Below, piece by piece: positions 53,841 through 64,000 of a stretch of DNA of 64,000 nucleotides. This DNA comes from Heliocidaris tuberculata. Lineage: Eukaryota; Echinodermata; Echinoidea; Camarodonta; Echinometridae. Location of the stretch: positions 1,625,819-1,689,818 of the forward strand of contig CM046850.1 in the NCBI GenBank assembly GCA_025618425.1. Direction: 5' to 3'. Under the pieces are notes generated by a model. It saw only the letters and a program-made list of their open reading frames with translations, was not told the origin of the DNA and searched no databases. The translations under genes and the position numbers were made by a program. Each line of letters begins with the position of its first letter. Within the stretch, counting starts at the first letter, position 1.

Positions 53841-53978
53841 GGGGAGCGTTTCATCAAGCGTTTTGTCAGTGATTTTTACAGACAAATTTGCTCTCAGCCA
53901 ATCAAATGCAAGGATTTCAGTAGCTTATAACAGTTGTCGGTAAAAATCACTGACAAAACGTTTGATGAAACGCTCCCC
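53841..53978. mobile_element. Foldback MITE, GCGTTTCATCAA family, copy 2
   Basis: GGGGAGCGTTTCATCAAGCG and CGTTTGATGAAACGCTCCCC form the ends. The arms continue through TTTTGTCAGTGATTTTTAC. The centre matches 1806-1944 inverted and carries CAGCCAATCA (53895-53904). Confidence 0.85.
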
Positions 53979-54953
53979 AGGGGTAACTTAACTAGGTTGC
54001 AGGCAAAACCCCAGGCCAGTCTTAACGCGTAACACAGGGTCTGAAATGTCAGACTGGCAGACTTCTATCCGTAGACAGTTCCTGCTAGCATGGCCAGAGA
54101 GTTAGTTTGCAGGCACAAACCCTCAGTCAAAAAGCGTAACAGAGGGTCTAAACTGATATTACCATAGGCCCTGTACTGTAGCCCCCCCCCCCCCGCTCTT
54201 CCCCACCCTCCTCCTTACCGTATGAGTTTGAGTTGAGTCTGGAGACTTTGAGCCGAGTATTGGGCTTACATTATAAGTAATTCACGGCCCCATTCACTTA
54301 CATGTTATAACGAAGGTTGTCTAAAAATCATATTTTAAAAACCCCTGGGTAGAAATCGTTTAAATTCACAGAACATAGACAAAATATAAAAATCTCCCAA
54401 ATGAAGTACCTCATTTGGGCACTTTCCCAGCGATTAAAAAAGATATTTAGGCTAAAACAAGGCTAGCCGAAATTTCCGCCCATTCGCACATTGAAACAGT
54501 GAAAGTGCACCAGTGATAAAATAAATCCTTTAAAAATAATAAAAGGCTAGCCAACTTCAGCTGAGGTGTCACATTGAAAAGAGTATGTTTATTAAACACC
54601 ATTTACGCTTTTGAAATTTACTGAGAACAATGAATCGATTTTATATGAATATTTCTAATGAATTAATTTCAAACCATCTTTGCTCCGCCTCACCGGCATG
54701 CATTACGAGCGGATGAATTACTTATGTGTGCCCTATTTGGATGACCCTCTTTGTCAGCAGATAGTCTAGTATAAAGGTGAATTTCCTCAGCATGACCAAT
54801 TTCATTATTTTGTTTGAATATTCCGGAAGAGTATACTCTCTTCTAATGTGATAGTATAAGCTGTTGCATCAATAATTGAGCATTAATTGTGATGAATAGC
54901 TTTGAAGGAAAATCTGGTCTTCCTTCCTTAGCAATCTTCCTTTTGTCCTCTTA
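53979..54953. other. Unassigned spacer
   Basis: The motif AGGCAAAACCC/AGGCACAAACCC with a GCGTAACA-AGGGTCT-type segment is duplicated at about 54000-54040 and 54112-54150. There is a C-run near 54183-54194. No gene. Confidence 0.4.
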
Positions 54954-55368
54954 AGGCCACCGCACACCTTACGATCGGTCTGCGATCCGATTTGTGAAAT
55001 AAATCGCTGTGGCATTAAATACTGACATTTTAACAAATAAAATCTACCCATTCAGGTTCTGAAAAGTAACATGAATACTAAACATAGGGTTTTGGTGAGC
55101 TGTCAGCTTTCTACAGGGAATAAGGGCAAAATTAGTTTCAAATCGTAGGCAGTCGTACGATTTTTGTGACGTCTCTACGACTCGCAGCCGATTTGGCCAT
55201 TCCACCCACTAGAAAACTCGGCAAAGGCCGTATTATCGTTTTTACTATCTGTATGACTATTCAGACCCTTAATGTAAAATATTTTTCGTTTTTAAATGAT
55301 TTGTCAAATGATATTACATTTTCTTGTGAAATCGGATCGCAGACCGATCGTAAGGTGTGCGGTGGCCT
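54954..55368. mobile_element. Harbinger-like MITE, TTA-flanked
   Basis: The ends AGGCCACCGCACACCTTACG and CGTAAGGTGTGCGGTGGCCT are inverse. Arms continue ATCGGTCTGCGATCCGATTT. It is flanked by TTA on each side (54951-54953 and 55369-55371). The GCGATCCGA motif is shared with the subterminal region of the 8321-15171 element. Minus- and plus-strand frames over the arms are not genes. Confidence 0.8.
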
Positions 55369-55917
55369 TTACACTATACCTCGATAGTCATGATAGTCAG
55401 AGTGCTTCGTATAGAATCCAAACTTTAAATACTCTCTTCTTAAAAGTTACATTTTGTGGGGTTTGGATTATTGTGACTCTTTTTTTAAGGAACATTCTGT
55501 TCTGAAGATTAATAAATCATCTTTAGGCTGATAATCTCCTATTTTAGAATGAGATTTAAAATACAAACATCTCTGGCATGGCTACCTTATGTTGGTTTTG
55601 TGGTGCTGAGTCACAATTTATATAATTATGTATCGTCTTTTCACAGAAAGTTCTGAAATTTTGAATTGATAAGCAATATCAATCTTATATTTCATCACAT
55701 TGTGCTGGAAAATAAAGTTGGGCTCGTAAAGTTATATATTCTTTAATTATTGATCATGCATAGCGCGTATATCATAGCGCTTTCTGATTGGTCACATCTT
55801 GTGCATATGTAAATATGTATTACCAAGGAGGTTTATTTTATTTCATTTAATTTGTCTTATTTACCCAGGGTGACCTAGTCAGTGGTTAAACACTGTTATT
55901 CTTTAGGGCCCTGCACA

Positions 55918-55950
55918 AAACACACACACACACACACGCGCACACACAAG

Positions 55951-56030
<80 letters not shown>
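55918..56030. repeat. (CA)n/(CG)n then (AT)n microsatellite
   Basis: CA repeats with GCGC interruptions followed by about 48 bp of AT dinucleotides. Confidence 0.9.
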
Positions 56031-56032
<2 letters not shown>

Positions 56033-56433
56033 ACAACATAATACATAAATGTGAAATGAAAGAGAATATTAAACAATATTTTAAAACAAAGTAACAAAAT
56101 GCAAACAAAAACATGAAGGGATAAAACAAAACATATGAAGCATATAAACCGACCGTATAGTGATCGAACCGAAATTAATAAAATACCTAGACATCCTTTC
56201 CAAAAGAAAAGGTACTAGCATAAGTGTAGCTTCATGGTACTAGGCAAGCTTGCCTAATACCTCCTTGGTACTGTAATAAAATTAACTACCAAACGGTAGA
56301 GCAAATTCAGTAAATCAATTCTGATTCGGATCTCGAAACTCCGGAAAGGTCGAATGGTTGACGCTCTTGTCTAGTCTTCTCCCTCCAGTCGTTTCTAGTA
56401 TTCAGACGAAAGGCATTGTCGAAAGAACATTAA

Positions 56434-57017
56434 AGGGCAATCCAACCTTGGTAATAAGATGATTTGTGTGAAAGCAGAAAAATAAGAAAAACAGGATGGT
56501 GAAAGTTTGAAAGAAATCGGACAAGGACTAAGAAAGTTATGGATGTTTGAAAAATGAGATCACTACATCTATGCGAATCCCAAATTGGCAATTTGGTGAG
56601 TCAATTGTGACATTTTTGTGGACAACTCTCCCATTTGTCATACACAAAAATATCATTAATTTGCGGTTTTCTTCGAGGCGCTTTTACCCTCGGGGCAGTA
56701 CTCAAAATATTTTGGAGATAGCATATTGTTATAGGTCCTCATGAACGAAAAGATCCTACTGAGTTATGCATTTTGAAAAAAAGTGACATTTTAGTCATTT
56801 TGTGTGTTAGAGCGAATGGGGGAGTTGTCCACAGCTACATCACAGTGACATTACCTATTCGGCCAATTTGATATCCCCATATGCATAGTGATTACAACTT
56901 TCAAAAATTCATAACTTTCTTATTTCTTGTCCGATTTTGTCCAAACTTTCATCAATCCGCTTCTCTGATTTTTCCTCTTTCTTTCAAAGCAACTTGCTAT
57001 AAAGGTTGGATTTCCCT
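56434..57017. mobile_element. TTAA-flanked foldback MITE with long arms
   Basis: AGGGCAATCCAACCTTGGTA at the left and GGTTGGATTTCCCT at the right, each bounded by TTAA (56430-56433 and 57018-57021). Arms of about 150 bp include GAAATCGGACAAGGACTAAG and its inverse. TTAA flanks suggest a piggyBac-type target, but TTAA may also be part of the terminal palindrome. Confidence 0.65.
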
Positions 57018-57796
57018 TTAAGGTCTATAGTACTTTGGACTTTTGACTATGTCATGCTATCTAAACATGTTACTGCGTTTTTTGGTTCTTATACAAAACA
57101 AACATACTGCGAGACGTTAGCTTTGAAGCCAAGTTCAACTGGAGTTAACACTTTTTAGATTCTTTCTCCGCTAAATTCAAGAAATTATTGCGAGGTAGGT
57201 AATCATCAACTTGCTCTTTAAATCTCCCAAACTATGGTAATTTTCTCTGAAATTTTCTTCTCAATCGCTCCACTATTTCTTAAAATGACGGTACAAAAAT
57301 CATGCAAATGATATCATATAGAAATAAAAATCACAGAAAATTAAAAAGTAAGACTTTTTTGTTTTAAAACAAGAAGGGATTACGGAACGTTTGTCGGCCT
57401 GCCCCCCCCCCCCCCCCCCTCACCAACACGCATGATAAGTCCCGGCAAGTGATTTTCTGGCTGAACTTGATATACATGGATCACAATGGCCCTGATATTT
57501 TGCACACCCCCGGGATGGATGTTTGTCACCCCTCTCTCCCCCTGAAGCCAAGGTTCAGATACGTCACCGGCGTGTTACATGACATGTGTATGTGATCAGT
57601 TGGTATCATATCAGTACTTTTATATCTAGTATGCACATTGTCATATTCATAATTGCCTCTCGGTATTAGGCTGCCTTGGCCTACAGATGCCCATCGAGAA
57701 CAATGACACTGACGGGACATCTTGACATCTTCCAGCCTGCAGCTGGTATACATGAATCAGTTGCATACTACTAGGGGTCAAGTTAAATAGGTAGGA

Positions 57797-57835
57797 TTGA
57801 TGACCGGGGGTTGGGGGGGGGGGGGGGGGGGGGGG
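57797..57835. repeat. Poly-G tract
   Basis: About 35 G in 39 bases, within a poorly conserved region that also contains a C-run (57404-57419). Confidence 0.9.
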
Positions 57836-57889
57836 TACTCAGTATATAGTGTGCGGTGGGTATATGCCGCCCACAAGACCCCCATTTTT

Positions 57890-58720
57890 GTCTCGCCTGC
57901 GTAAGCAAAAAGCGAGACATAGGCGCCGCTTTTCCGACGGCGGCGACGGCGTCAACAATTTTGGAAATGCTCTCATTTCAAAAGTATATGTTCGATTTCC
58001 ATGAAACTTGGACACAAGGGTTGTAGTGTATCACAAATAATGTGGAAAAATTTTCAGGTCAAAAGTCAAGGTCAAAGGTCAATTAAGGTCAAATGAGTTC
58101 AATTGTGTTCCGAAAACTTAACCTGAGGTTAAGTTTTTGAATTTTTACTTTATGTCCAAAGTATTTGTATTCTTTGAAACTTGGTGTCATTCTTGATGGA
58201 GATTGTCTTTATGACACCCTCTTTCAAATGAATACCAAAATCTTACATTTCTATAACATTAAAGGTCACATATTGACAGTTTAACTTGGTTAAGTTTTGG
58301 TAAAATATTGTTTTGTCTCTACATACATGTATGTACATCAACAATTTTGGAAATGCTCTCATTTCAAAAGTATATGTTCAGTGTACATGAAACTTGGACA
58401 CAAGGGTTGTAGTTTATCACAAATAATGTGGAACAAATTTCAGGGGAAAAGTCAAGGTCAAAGGTCCCAAGTATTTGTTCAAATTCAATGAAACTTGTAC
58501 ATAAGGGTTATAGAGTATAAGAGATAGTGTGGAATGAATTTCTTGTTAGAAGTCAAGGTGTAAGGTGAAATTAGAAGCTAAAATCTTTAAAAATTCAACT
58601 TTAGGTTTAAAGGGCTATAGAGATATTTTTTGAATGACTTTCTGGCTAGAAGTCAATGTCAAAGGTAAAATTGTGGTTATGTACAGTCAAGCTAGTTTAA
58701 GATTTTTATAATTTTTTTTT
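57890..58720 (+). repeat. Dispersed repeat with AGGTCA half-site arrays
   Basis: Begins TCTCGCCTGCGTAAGC, with a short hairpin to GCGAGA, then GACGGCGGCGACGGCGTC and AACAATTTTGGAAATGCTCT. The last segment through AAACTTGGACACAAGGGTTG is repeated at 58338-58440. Each copy ends in AAGTCAAGGTCAAAGGTC-type sequence. Weaker versions follow at about 58550 and 58650. Non-coding. Confidence 0.65.
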
Positions 58721-59700
58721 CATTCATCAAGTATTACCCTGAAGACAATTAAACTTGGGATAGTTGTTCAATGAGAACCAAAGATTATTTTGGGTACTTT
58801 GCTGTTCGTAGGTTCTAAGGTAAAGATCATCTGCGTTTGATAGAGTCATGCAGAATAACTTCTGATCAAATAGTGCTAAAAGTTTTTAAAATTGAAGCTT
58901 TCATTTGATTGCAGAATGTTCCAATTCCTTGAAAATATATACAGTGTATGTGGAATAATTGCTATTTCATCAGCTTATTTTACAATGGTTTACATGTTCA
59001 TGATAACTTACAGATGATATGACAAGTACATTAGCCCTTTAACTGTGGTTGATACATGTACTATAAATCAAATGGTGCAAGGTGCTTTGTATTTTGATCC
59101 TGATTTCAAGTTGGAACTTATGACAATTGAGGTCCCTTTAAAAATAGAGCTCTTTTACAATTTCTTTTGTTACATCATGTAAGTAACAAGTTAGTCTCTG
59201 TGAATTATGTTAACCCACTTCTAGAAAGATACCCACACCCCCCCCCCCCATTTATAATGGAACACCCCCCTCTCAATCCACTTAGTGGAGTATTTGACCA
59301 AGGAGTATATATACTCCTTGATTTGACAGCACATGAGGTCAGTACTAGTATCTTTCGTGTGCTAGTAGTATAAAGTGACTGATCATTAAACCATATCTCT
59401 TTTTGTTGCATTACAGGTAAGACAAAATATTTTATAATTTTGTTATATTGTAATATATTGGTATTGGAGTATGTTTTCATAATTGTGATCTTTTTTTTCC
59501 ATTTTTTTCATTGTATGATATACCAAGGAGTTATCGTACTGTAATAACTCTTTGGCTATACATGGTAACAACTGTGAGTTTGACAGAGTGATGTGAATTT
59601 GAGTACAGTGTGGAACTACAATGTACATTTTGAGTGACATATATTGAAAGATGCAGAAATATCATAGTGCTAAACACTAGATGTCTGTAAGAATATTTGA
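58721..59700. other. Unassigned AT-rich spacer
   Basis: A small inverted motif AAGGAGTATATATACTCCTT lies at 59299-59318, and C-runs are near 59240. No gene. Confidence 0.4.
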
Positions 59701-59701
59701 A

Positions 59702-60835
59702 GCTTTAAAAGAAATACATAACGGAAAAAGAAGAGAAGAAAAACAAAGAAATACATAAGGAAAAAAAGAAGACAGAGAGAAGAAAAACAAAGAAATACAT
59801 AAGGAAAAAGGAAGCCAGAGAGAAGAAAAACAAAGAAATATATAAGGGAAAAAGAAGAGAGAAGAAAAACAAAGAAATACATAAGGAAAAAAAAAAGAAG
59901 ACAAAGAAAAGGAAAAAAAAAGAAGACAGAGAAAAGAAAAACAAAGAAATACATGAGGAAAGGAAGACGGAGAGAAGAAAAACAAAGAAATAAATAAGGA
60001 AAGAAAAGAGAGAAGAAAAACAAAGAAATACATAAGGAAAAAAGATGAGAGAGAGAAGAAAAACAAAGGAATACATAAGGAAAAAAGAAGAGCGAAGAAA
60101 AACAAAGAAATAAATAAGGAAAAGGAAGACAGACAGAAGAAAAACAAAGAAATACATAAGGAAAAGGAAGACAGAGAGAAGAAAAACAAAGTAATACATA
60201 AGGAAAAAAAGAAGACAGAGAGAAGAAAAACAAAGAAATGCATAAGGAAAAAAGGAAGACAGAGAAAAGAAAAACAAAGAAATACATGAGGAAAGGAAGA
60301 CGGAGAGAAGAAAAACAAAGAAATACATATGGAAAGAGAAGAGAGAAGAAAAACAAAGAAATACATAAGGAAAAAAGATGAGAGAGAGAAGAAAAACAAA
60401 GGAATACATAAGGAAAAAAGAAGAGCGAAGAAAAACAAAGAAATACATAAGGAAAAGGAAGACAGAGAGAAGAAAAACAAAGAAATACATGAGGAAAGGA
60501 AGACGGAGAGAAGAAAAACAAAGAAATACATAAGGAAAAAGAAGAGAGAAGAAAAAACAAAGACATACATAAGGAAAAAAAGAAAAGAGAGAGAAGAAAA
60601 ACAAAGAAATACATAAGGAAAAAAGGAAGACAGAGAAAAGAAAAACAAAGAAATACATAAGGAAAAAAGGAAGACCTTGAGAAGAAAAACAAAGAAATAC
60701 ATAATAAAGAAGACAGCTGGAGGGAAAACAAAGGAATACATAAGAAAAAGAAGACAAGAGAGAAGAAAAACAAAGAAATTCATCAGTAAAGAATGAAGAT
60801 AGAGAGAAGAAAAAACAAAGAAATACTATAATACT
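59702..60835 (+). repeat. Polypurine minisatellite, unit ~35-45 bp
   Basis: About 27 imperfect copies of a unit built on AGAAGAAAAACAAAGAAATA, CATAAGGAAAAA and GAAGACAGAGA. The plus strand is almost free of pyrimidines. The unit has no stop in any minus-strand frame, which produces three overlapping frames of 367-394 codons (Phe/Leu/Ser/Cys-rich), none of them a gene. Confidence 0.9.
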
Positions 60836-61447
60836 GCTGCCACGCCAGCCGTGTTGGTCATCATACACACGTGTATAATGGACAAACAACGACTGTCATT
60901 ACATCTATCAGGCGTTCTTTTCAGCTGCTTGCAAAAGATGAATTATGATTTTGATTGATTTATAGCAAAACGCCACGGGGAAAAAAAAATCGGCGCGGAT
61001 AGATTGATCAAGTATAAATTTTTCTTTAAAAGTATCGTATTTTGCAGCCGTCCCTTTGCTTTTTGAGCCGTCCCTGTGAAATTAAAGATTAAGAACGCAT
61101 CTTGGAATCGTTCATGCCTTCTCCATTCACATAGGGTTTGCGTGCAAATTATCTTGCATAGTAGAGCGCGGAGAGTGATATCCTGGTAATCGATTAACTA
61201 TTTTGACGTCAAATTATTACGGGTTTGCGTTGTAACGGTTTTGCGTGATTTTACTACACTGTTTATGAAAAGTAATGTTCATATGACATTTTAAACCATT
61301 TTATTCTTTTAAATAGGAATACACAGATTATTCTGAACTCTAGCAGCACTCATAGAAATGTGATTTCCATATTTACGCATTTGAAGGTTTTTATCAATTC
61401 CTATTTTAATAATAAATAGTGAAAAATAGCTACACTGTATTTTCATT
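60836..61447. other. Unassigned spacer
   Basis: Mixed AT-rich sequence with no assigned feature. Confidence 0.4.
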
Positions 61448-61453
61448 TTTATT
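61448..61453 (-). promoter_or_regulatory. Candidate polyadenylation signal
   Basis: Minus-strand AATAAA 85 bases past the stop of the coding-like segment at 61538-61702. AT-rich sequence makes chance occurrence likely. Confidence 0.25.
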
Positions 61454-61537
61454 TACATTGACCTAAAATGTTAATAGTGAATATCCTTAGAGTAACATTG
61501 CATGCCCCCCCCCCAAAACGTATAGTTTGAATAGTTT

Positions 61538-61702
61538 TTACATTAAATCTGAATTTGCACTAATCTCATCCTTCGGTGTACTGGCTAGCATGTTTCTTTC
61601 ATCAAAATTGTCTAGATCTGCTACAGACAAATCCAGCTCCTTAAGGGTGTTGTTTGGGACAGACATACTATCTTCCCCTTGTCCATCCTGTACATGGGTC
61701 AT
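61538..61702 (-). CDS. Short acidic coding-like segment, unknown
   Basis: A 54-codon minus-strand frame from an ATG (61702): MTHVQDGQGEDSMSVPNNTL, then KELDLSVADLDNFDERNML and TPKDEISANSDLM before TAA. Composition is protein-like (hydrophilic, Asp/Glu/Ser-rich, an amphipathic LKELDLSVADLDNF segment) and unlike translations of local AT-rich repeats. It would suit the C-terminal tail of a host protein. No upstream acceptor lies within the open frame. An inverted repeat starts 16 bp upstream and may have separated it from the rest. Confidence 0.3.
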   Translation of the reverse strand: MTHVQDGQGEDSMSVPNNTLKELDLSVADLDNFDERNMLASTPKDEISANSDLM

Positions 61703-61717
61703 TTCACCAAATATTTA

Positions 61718-61969
61718 TTTACTGACCTATCACTTTCATTCAAATTTCCCTCCACATATGTAAATCAGGATCCTAAATCAGGCCCTCTCAAGAGTGCTTG
61801 GTATTGGTCCACATGTCCCTTTTGAGCCATAACTTTCTCTCTATACATTCAAATTAGGATCTAAAATCAGGTTTATGCAAAATAGGATCCAAATGAAAGA
61901 ATTTTGACCAAGGGAATCCTAGTTTGCATATGTGGAGGGAAATTTGTGTGAAGCTGATAGGTCAGTAAA
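61718..61969. repeat. Inverted repeat with ~44-bp arms
   Basis: TTTACTGACCTATCA and AAATTTCCCTCCACATATG in the left arm (61718-61764) are inverted in the right arm (61926-61969). AATCAGGATCCTAAATCAGG is also nearly repeated in direct orientation inside. Probably a small foldback element. Confidence 0.6.
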
Positions 61970-63660
61970 CCCAATGAGCCACGGTATTGGTAGATTTTGT
62001 TTATGTCTTTGGATCTTTCTGGTCATTTTGGATCCTCCTGAAATGTATAAATATAGGAAAATGTTCCACTTAAATTTATTCTTGATCAGAAATGTCTGAG
62101 GTACACAGCAAGTTATATCGATACAATATTTGACATCATTTCTAGTAAGTATCACCCTGTGAATATGACTTTAACGAAGAATTCTGGGCTAGTACGTGCC
62201 GAAGCCAGTGGCTGAAGTCCAACAGTCCTAATAGGGCGTACGAATACAGAATTCCAGTCATACACAATTGTAATAAAGACACGGTGCCTAGTATTGGAGT
62301 ATGGTGGTGCGATCGAGGAAAGCCTCAACACTAAGTAAGTCGCCTATGCTCCCTAAAGAACGGCACTAGGAAAAGGCCTAAACAATATACTTAAAATGTA
62401 GGATAGTGTCCAAATTTAGGTAAGGCAAAAATGAATTGCATTCAGCACATATGTGGCACCCATGAATGCTTGGATTTTTTGCATTTAGAATAAGTTTAAA
62501 TGAATAGGTTTAAATGAATAATAATGACCACATAAAGAGAGAACTATTGTAAACAAAGGTAACACTACTTGCTAATTTTTATTTGTATCCACTGAATTGA
62601 GGAACATGTATCTATTGTAAATTGGTATTCAGATTAATCACTTAAATATGGAAAAAATTAATGGCATTGAAAAAAATTGAAATAAAATCAATTAGAATGC
62701 ATGTCATATATCTAGAATGAGTGCATTAATTTCATGTCTGCGAATTTTAGTCAAATTTGAGCATTTTTTGTATCAAATATTCATATATTCAGTTTGCTAG
62801 AATTGGTCCAACTATTGTATAGTAATTTGTGGATGTTTCTTCCCAGAATTAACTTGTAGGTAAAATAGCATCTTCACTAAAGGAATCCAGCTGGCATAAA
62901 TAAGTTCTCTATACATTGGCAAGGATCTGGTAAGCTGTCAGATGAAAAGATAGATGTGAGTAAAATTGTCAATTAACTAAGTATACTATGACTTTTTTCA
63001 GAATGATGTAAACATAGAATTTGAAAATACAATGTGGCTATTTTGTGATGTTAGCTTTCAAATAGAATTCATCCCTCCTTAACTGTTCTGAAAAGAAACA
63101 CAAAATCAGGAAATAAGTGTCTTTTTAAATACATGAAAGACCCTTCAGATGCTTATAAACTGCCAGATATCATAATGTTTATTCTAAAACTAATTCTTCA
63201 CACTGATATCTTTTTAACATGCTAAGTGCATGCTTTAGTCAATTTTAGTTGTATTATTACACTGAAATTGCCAGACCTGCTAATTACCATTGTACAGTAT
63301 AGGATTAAGTAGTTAAATTTTACTTACTATTTAGTGTAATAGTAATAGTAATAGTACTGTAACTAGTATCATTTTAATATGCTTATTGAAAAAATGAAGG
63401 ATTCTATCATGGATAAACCATCTAAGTCACCGAAGCTTTTTGCCTCAAAACAACAAATTGATGTTGTGTTAATAATGATAATAATAATAATAGTAATAAT
63501 AATAACAACAACTGTTTCTTAATAGTACCTTACCAGTTAACCTGCTAAAGAATGTAGATCTTCAAAATTCATCATTCTTGTGCCAATACAGGAGACCAGC
63601 AGATCACAGGTTGATACATTATTGGAGACCTAAGAAGACCGTATATACTGAGATCAAACT
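61970..63660. other. Unassigned AT-rich stretch
   Basis: Only short AATA/TAATAG repeats (63340-63360 and 63474-63505) are recognisable. Confidence 0.4.
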
Positions 63661-64000
63661 CATACTGAATGCTGAGATCAAACTCATACTGAATGCACTA
63701 ATGAAGTAATTGCAATGGATCCCACACTGTGGCAAACTCTGCTTACTGTAGATACAGCCAAGATTTCTTGTTGTGCAGTCAGCTAGACAGAAGATGCATG
63801 CAACTACAGTCTCTACAGGGAATTCTTATAAGCACTATAAGCACTTTGCTTTCTTCACAGCCAAGATTGTTCTGGTATTCAGTGCCTCAAATTAATTCCA
63901 AATTGATTGCAACGGATGCCATACTGTGGCAGACTCTGCTTACTGTAGATACAGCCAAGATTTCTTGTTGTGCAGTCAGCTAGACAGAAGATGCATGCAA
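63661..64000 (+). repeat. Tandem repeat, ~197-bp period, continuing past the window
   Basis: A 21-bp direct repeat (ATGCTGAGATCAAACTCATA) leads into a unit starting TGCAATGGATCCC at 63711. The second unit starts at 63908 (TGCAACGGATGCC). Both share CTCTGCTTACTGTAGATACA, GCCAAGATTTCTTGTTGTGC and CAGAAGATGCATGCAA. The 84-residue frame across it is a repeat translation. Confidence 0.8.

Noticed and set aside
59670..60889. Three overlapping minus-strand frames of 367-394 codons, Phe/Leu/Ser/Cys-rich, membrane-like
   Set aside because: They are translations of a polypurine minisatellite that lacks stops in every minus frame; no real protein is supported.
63729..63983. 84-codon plus-strand frame
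   Set aside because: It spans two units of a tandem repeat.

Overview
This window is AT-rich animal DNA made almost entirely of mobile elements and simple repeats. The mixture seen here is intact non-LTR retrotransposons, a Ngaro-type tyrosine-recombinase retroelement, many foldback MITEs, very long (AT)n/(GA)n/(CA)n tracts and poly-T/poly-G junctions. Together with an echinoderm-style death-domain exon it suggests a marine deuterostome, most likely a sea urchin. That assignment is inference from sequence style; no search was run. No prokaryotic operon, CRISPR array or rRNA is present.

Left part (1-8.3 kb): simple repeats, three foldback MITEs (616-817, 1806-1944, 2438-2584) and the only convincing host-gene segment, a minus-strand terminal exon encoding a death domain (1446-1750) with a splice acceptor and a downstream AATAAA. 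A foldback with an AT core lies at 6149-6431. A repeat family carrying a complete cloverleaf tRNA-like sequence (7968-8038) follows.

8.3-20 kb: a 6.85-kb element (8321-15171) has inverted termini and a TAA target duplication, as in PIF/Harbinger transposons. It is followed by a large inverted repeat, a hAT-like MITE (17676-17940), a polyadenylated retrocopy end and a 100-bp tandem repeat.

20-35.4 kb, all on the minus strand: a decayed Ngaro-like retroelement in the order gag, RT-RNase H, tyrosine recombinase and an SGNH/GDSL-hydrolase-like ORF. It is abutted by an L1/Tx1-like LINE whose 1239-codon endonuclease-RT ORF2 is intact. The matching ORF1 lies about 5.2 kb upstream, and a complex tandem-repeat array fills the space between them.

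36-50 kb: two related blocks of dispersed repeats (36.2-38.2 and 47.4-50.2 kb) bracket a second full-length LINE on the minus strand. Its ORF1 carries a PHD finger and ends, in another frame, where the endonuclease of ORF2 begins. Diverged ~260-bp tandem units lie upstream of it. The right-hand block has been entered by a hAT-like element (48014-49978) with an 8-bp target duplication and a nested foldback.

50-64 kb: more MITEs (hAT-like, Harbinger-like, TTAA-flanked foldbacks), a repeat rich in AGGTCA half-sites, a 1.1-kb purine-only minisatellite, a small coding-like segment at 61.5 kb, and a ~197-bp tandem repeat that runs off the window edge.
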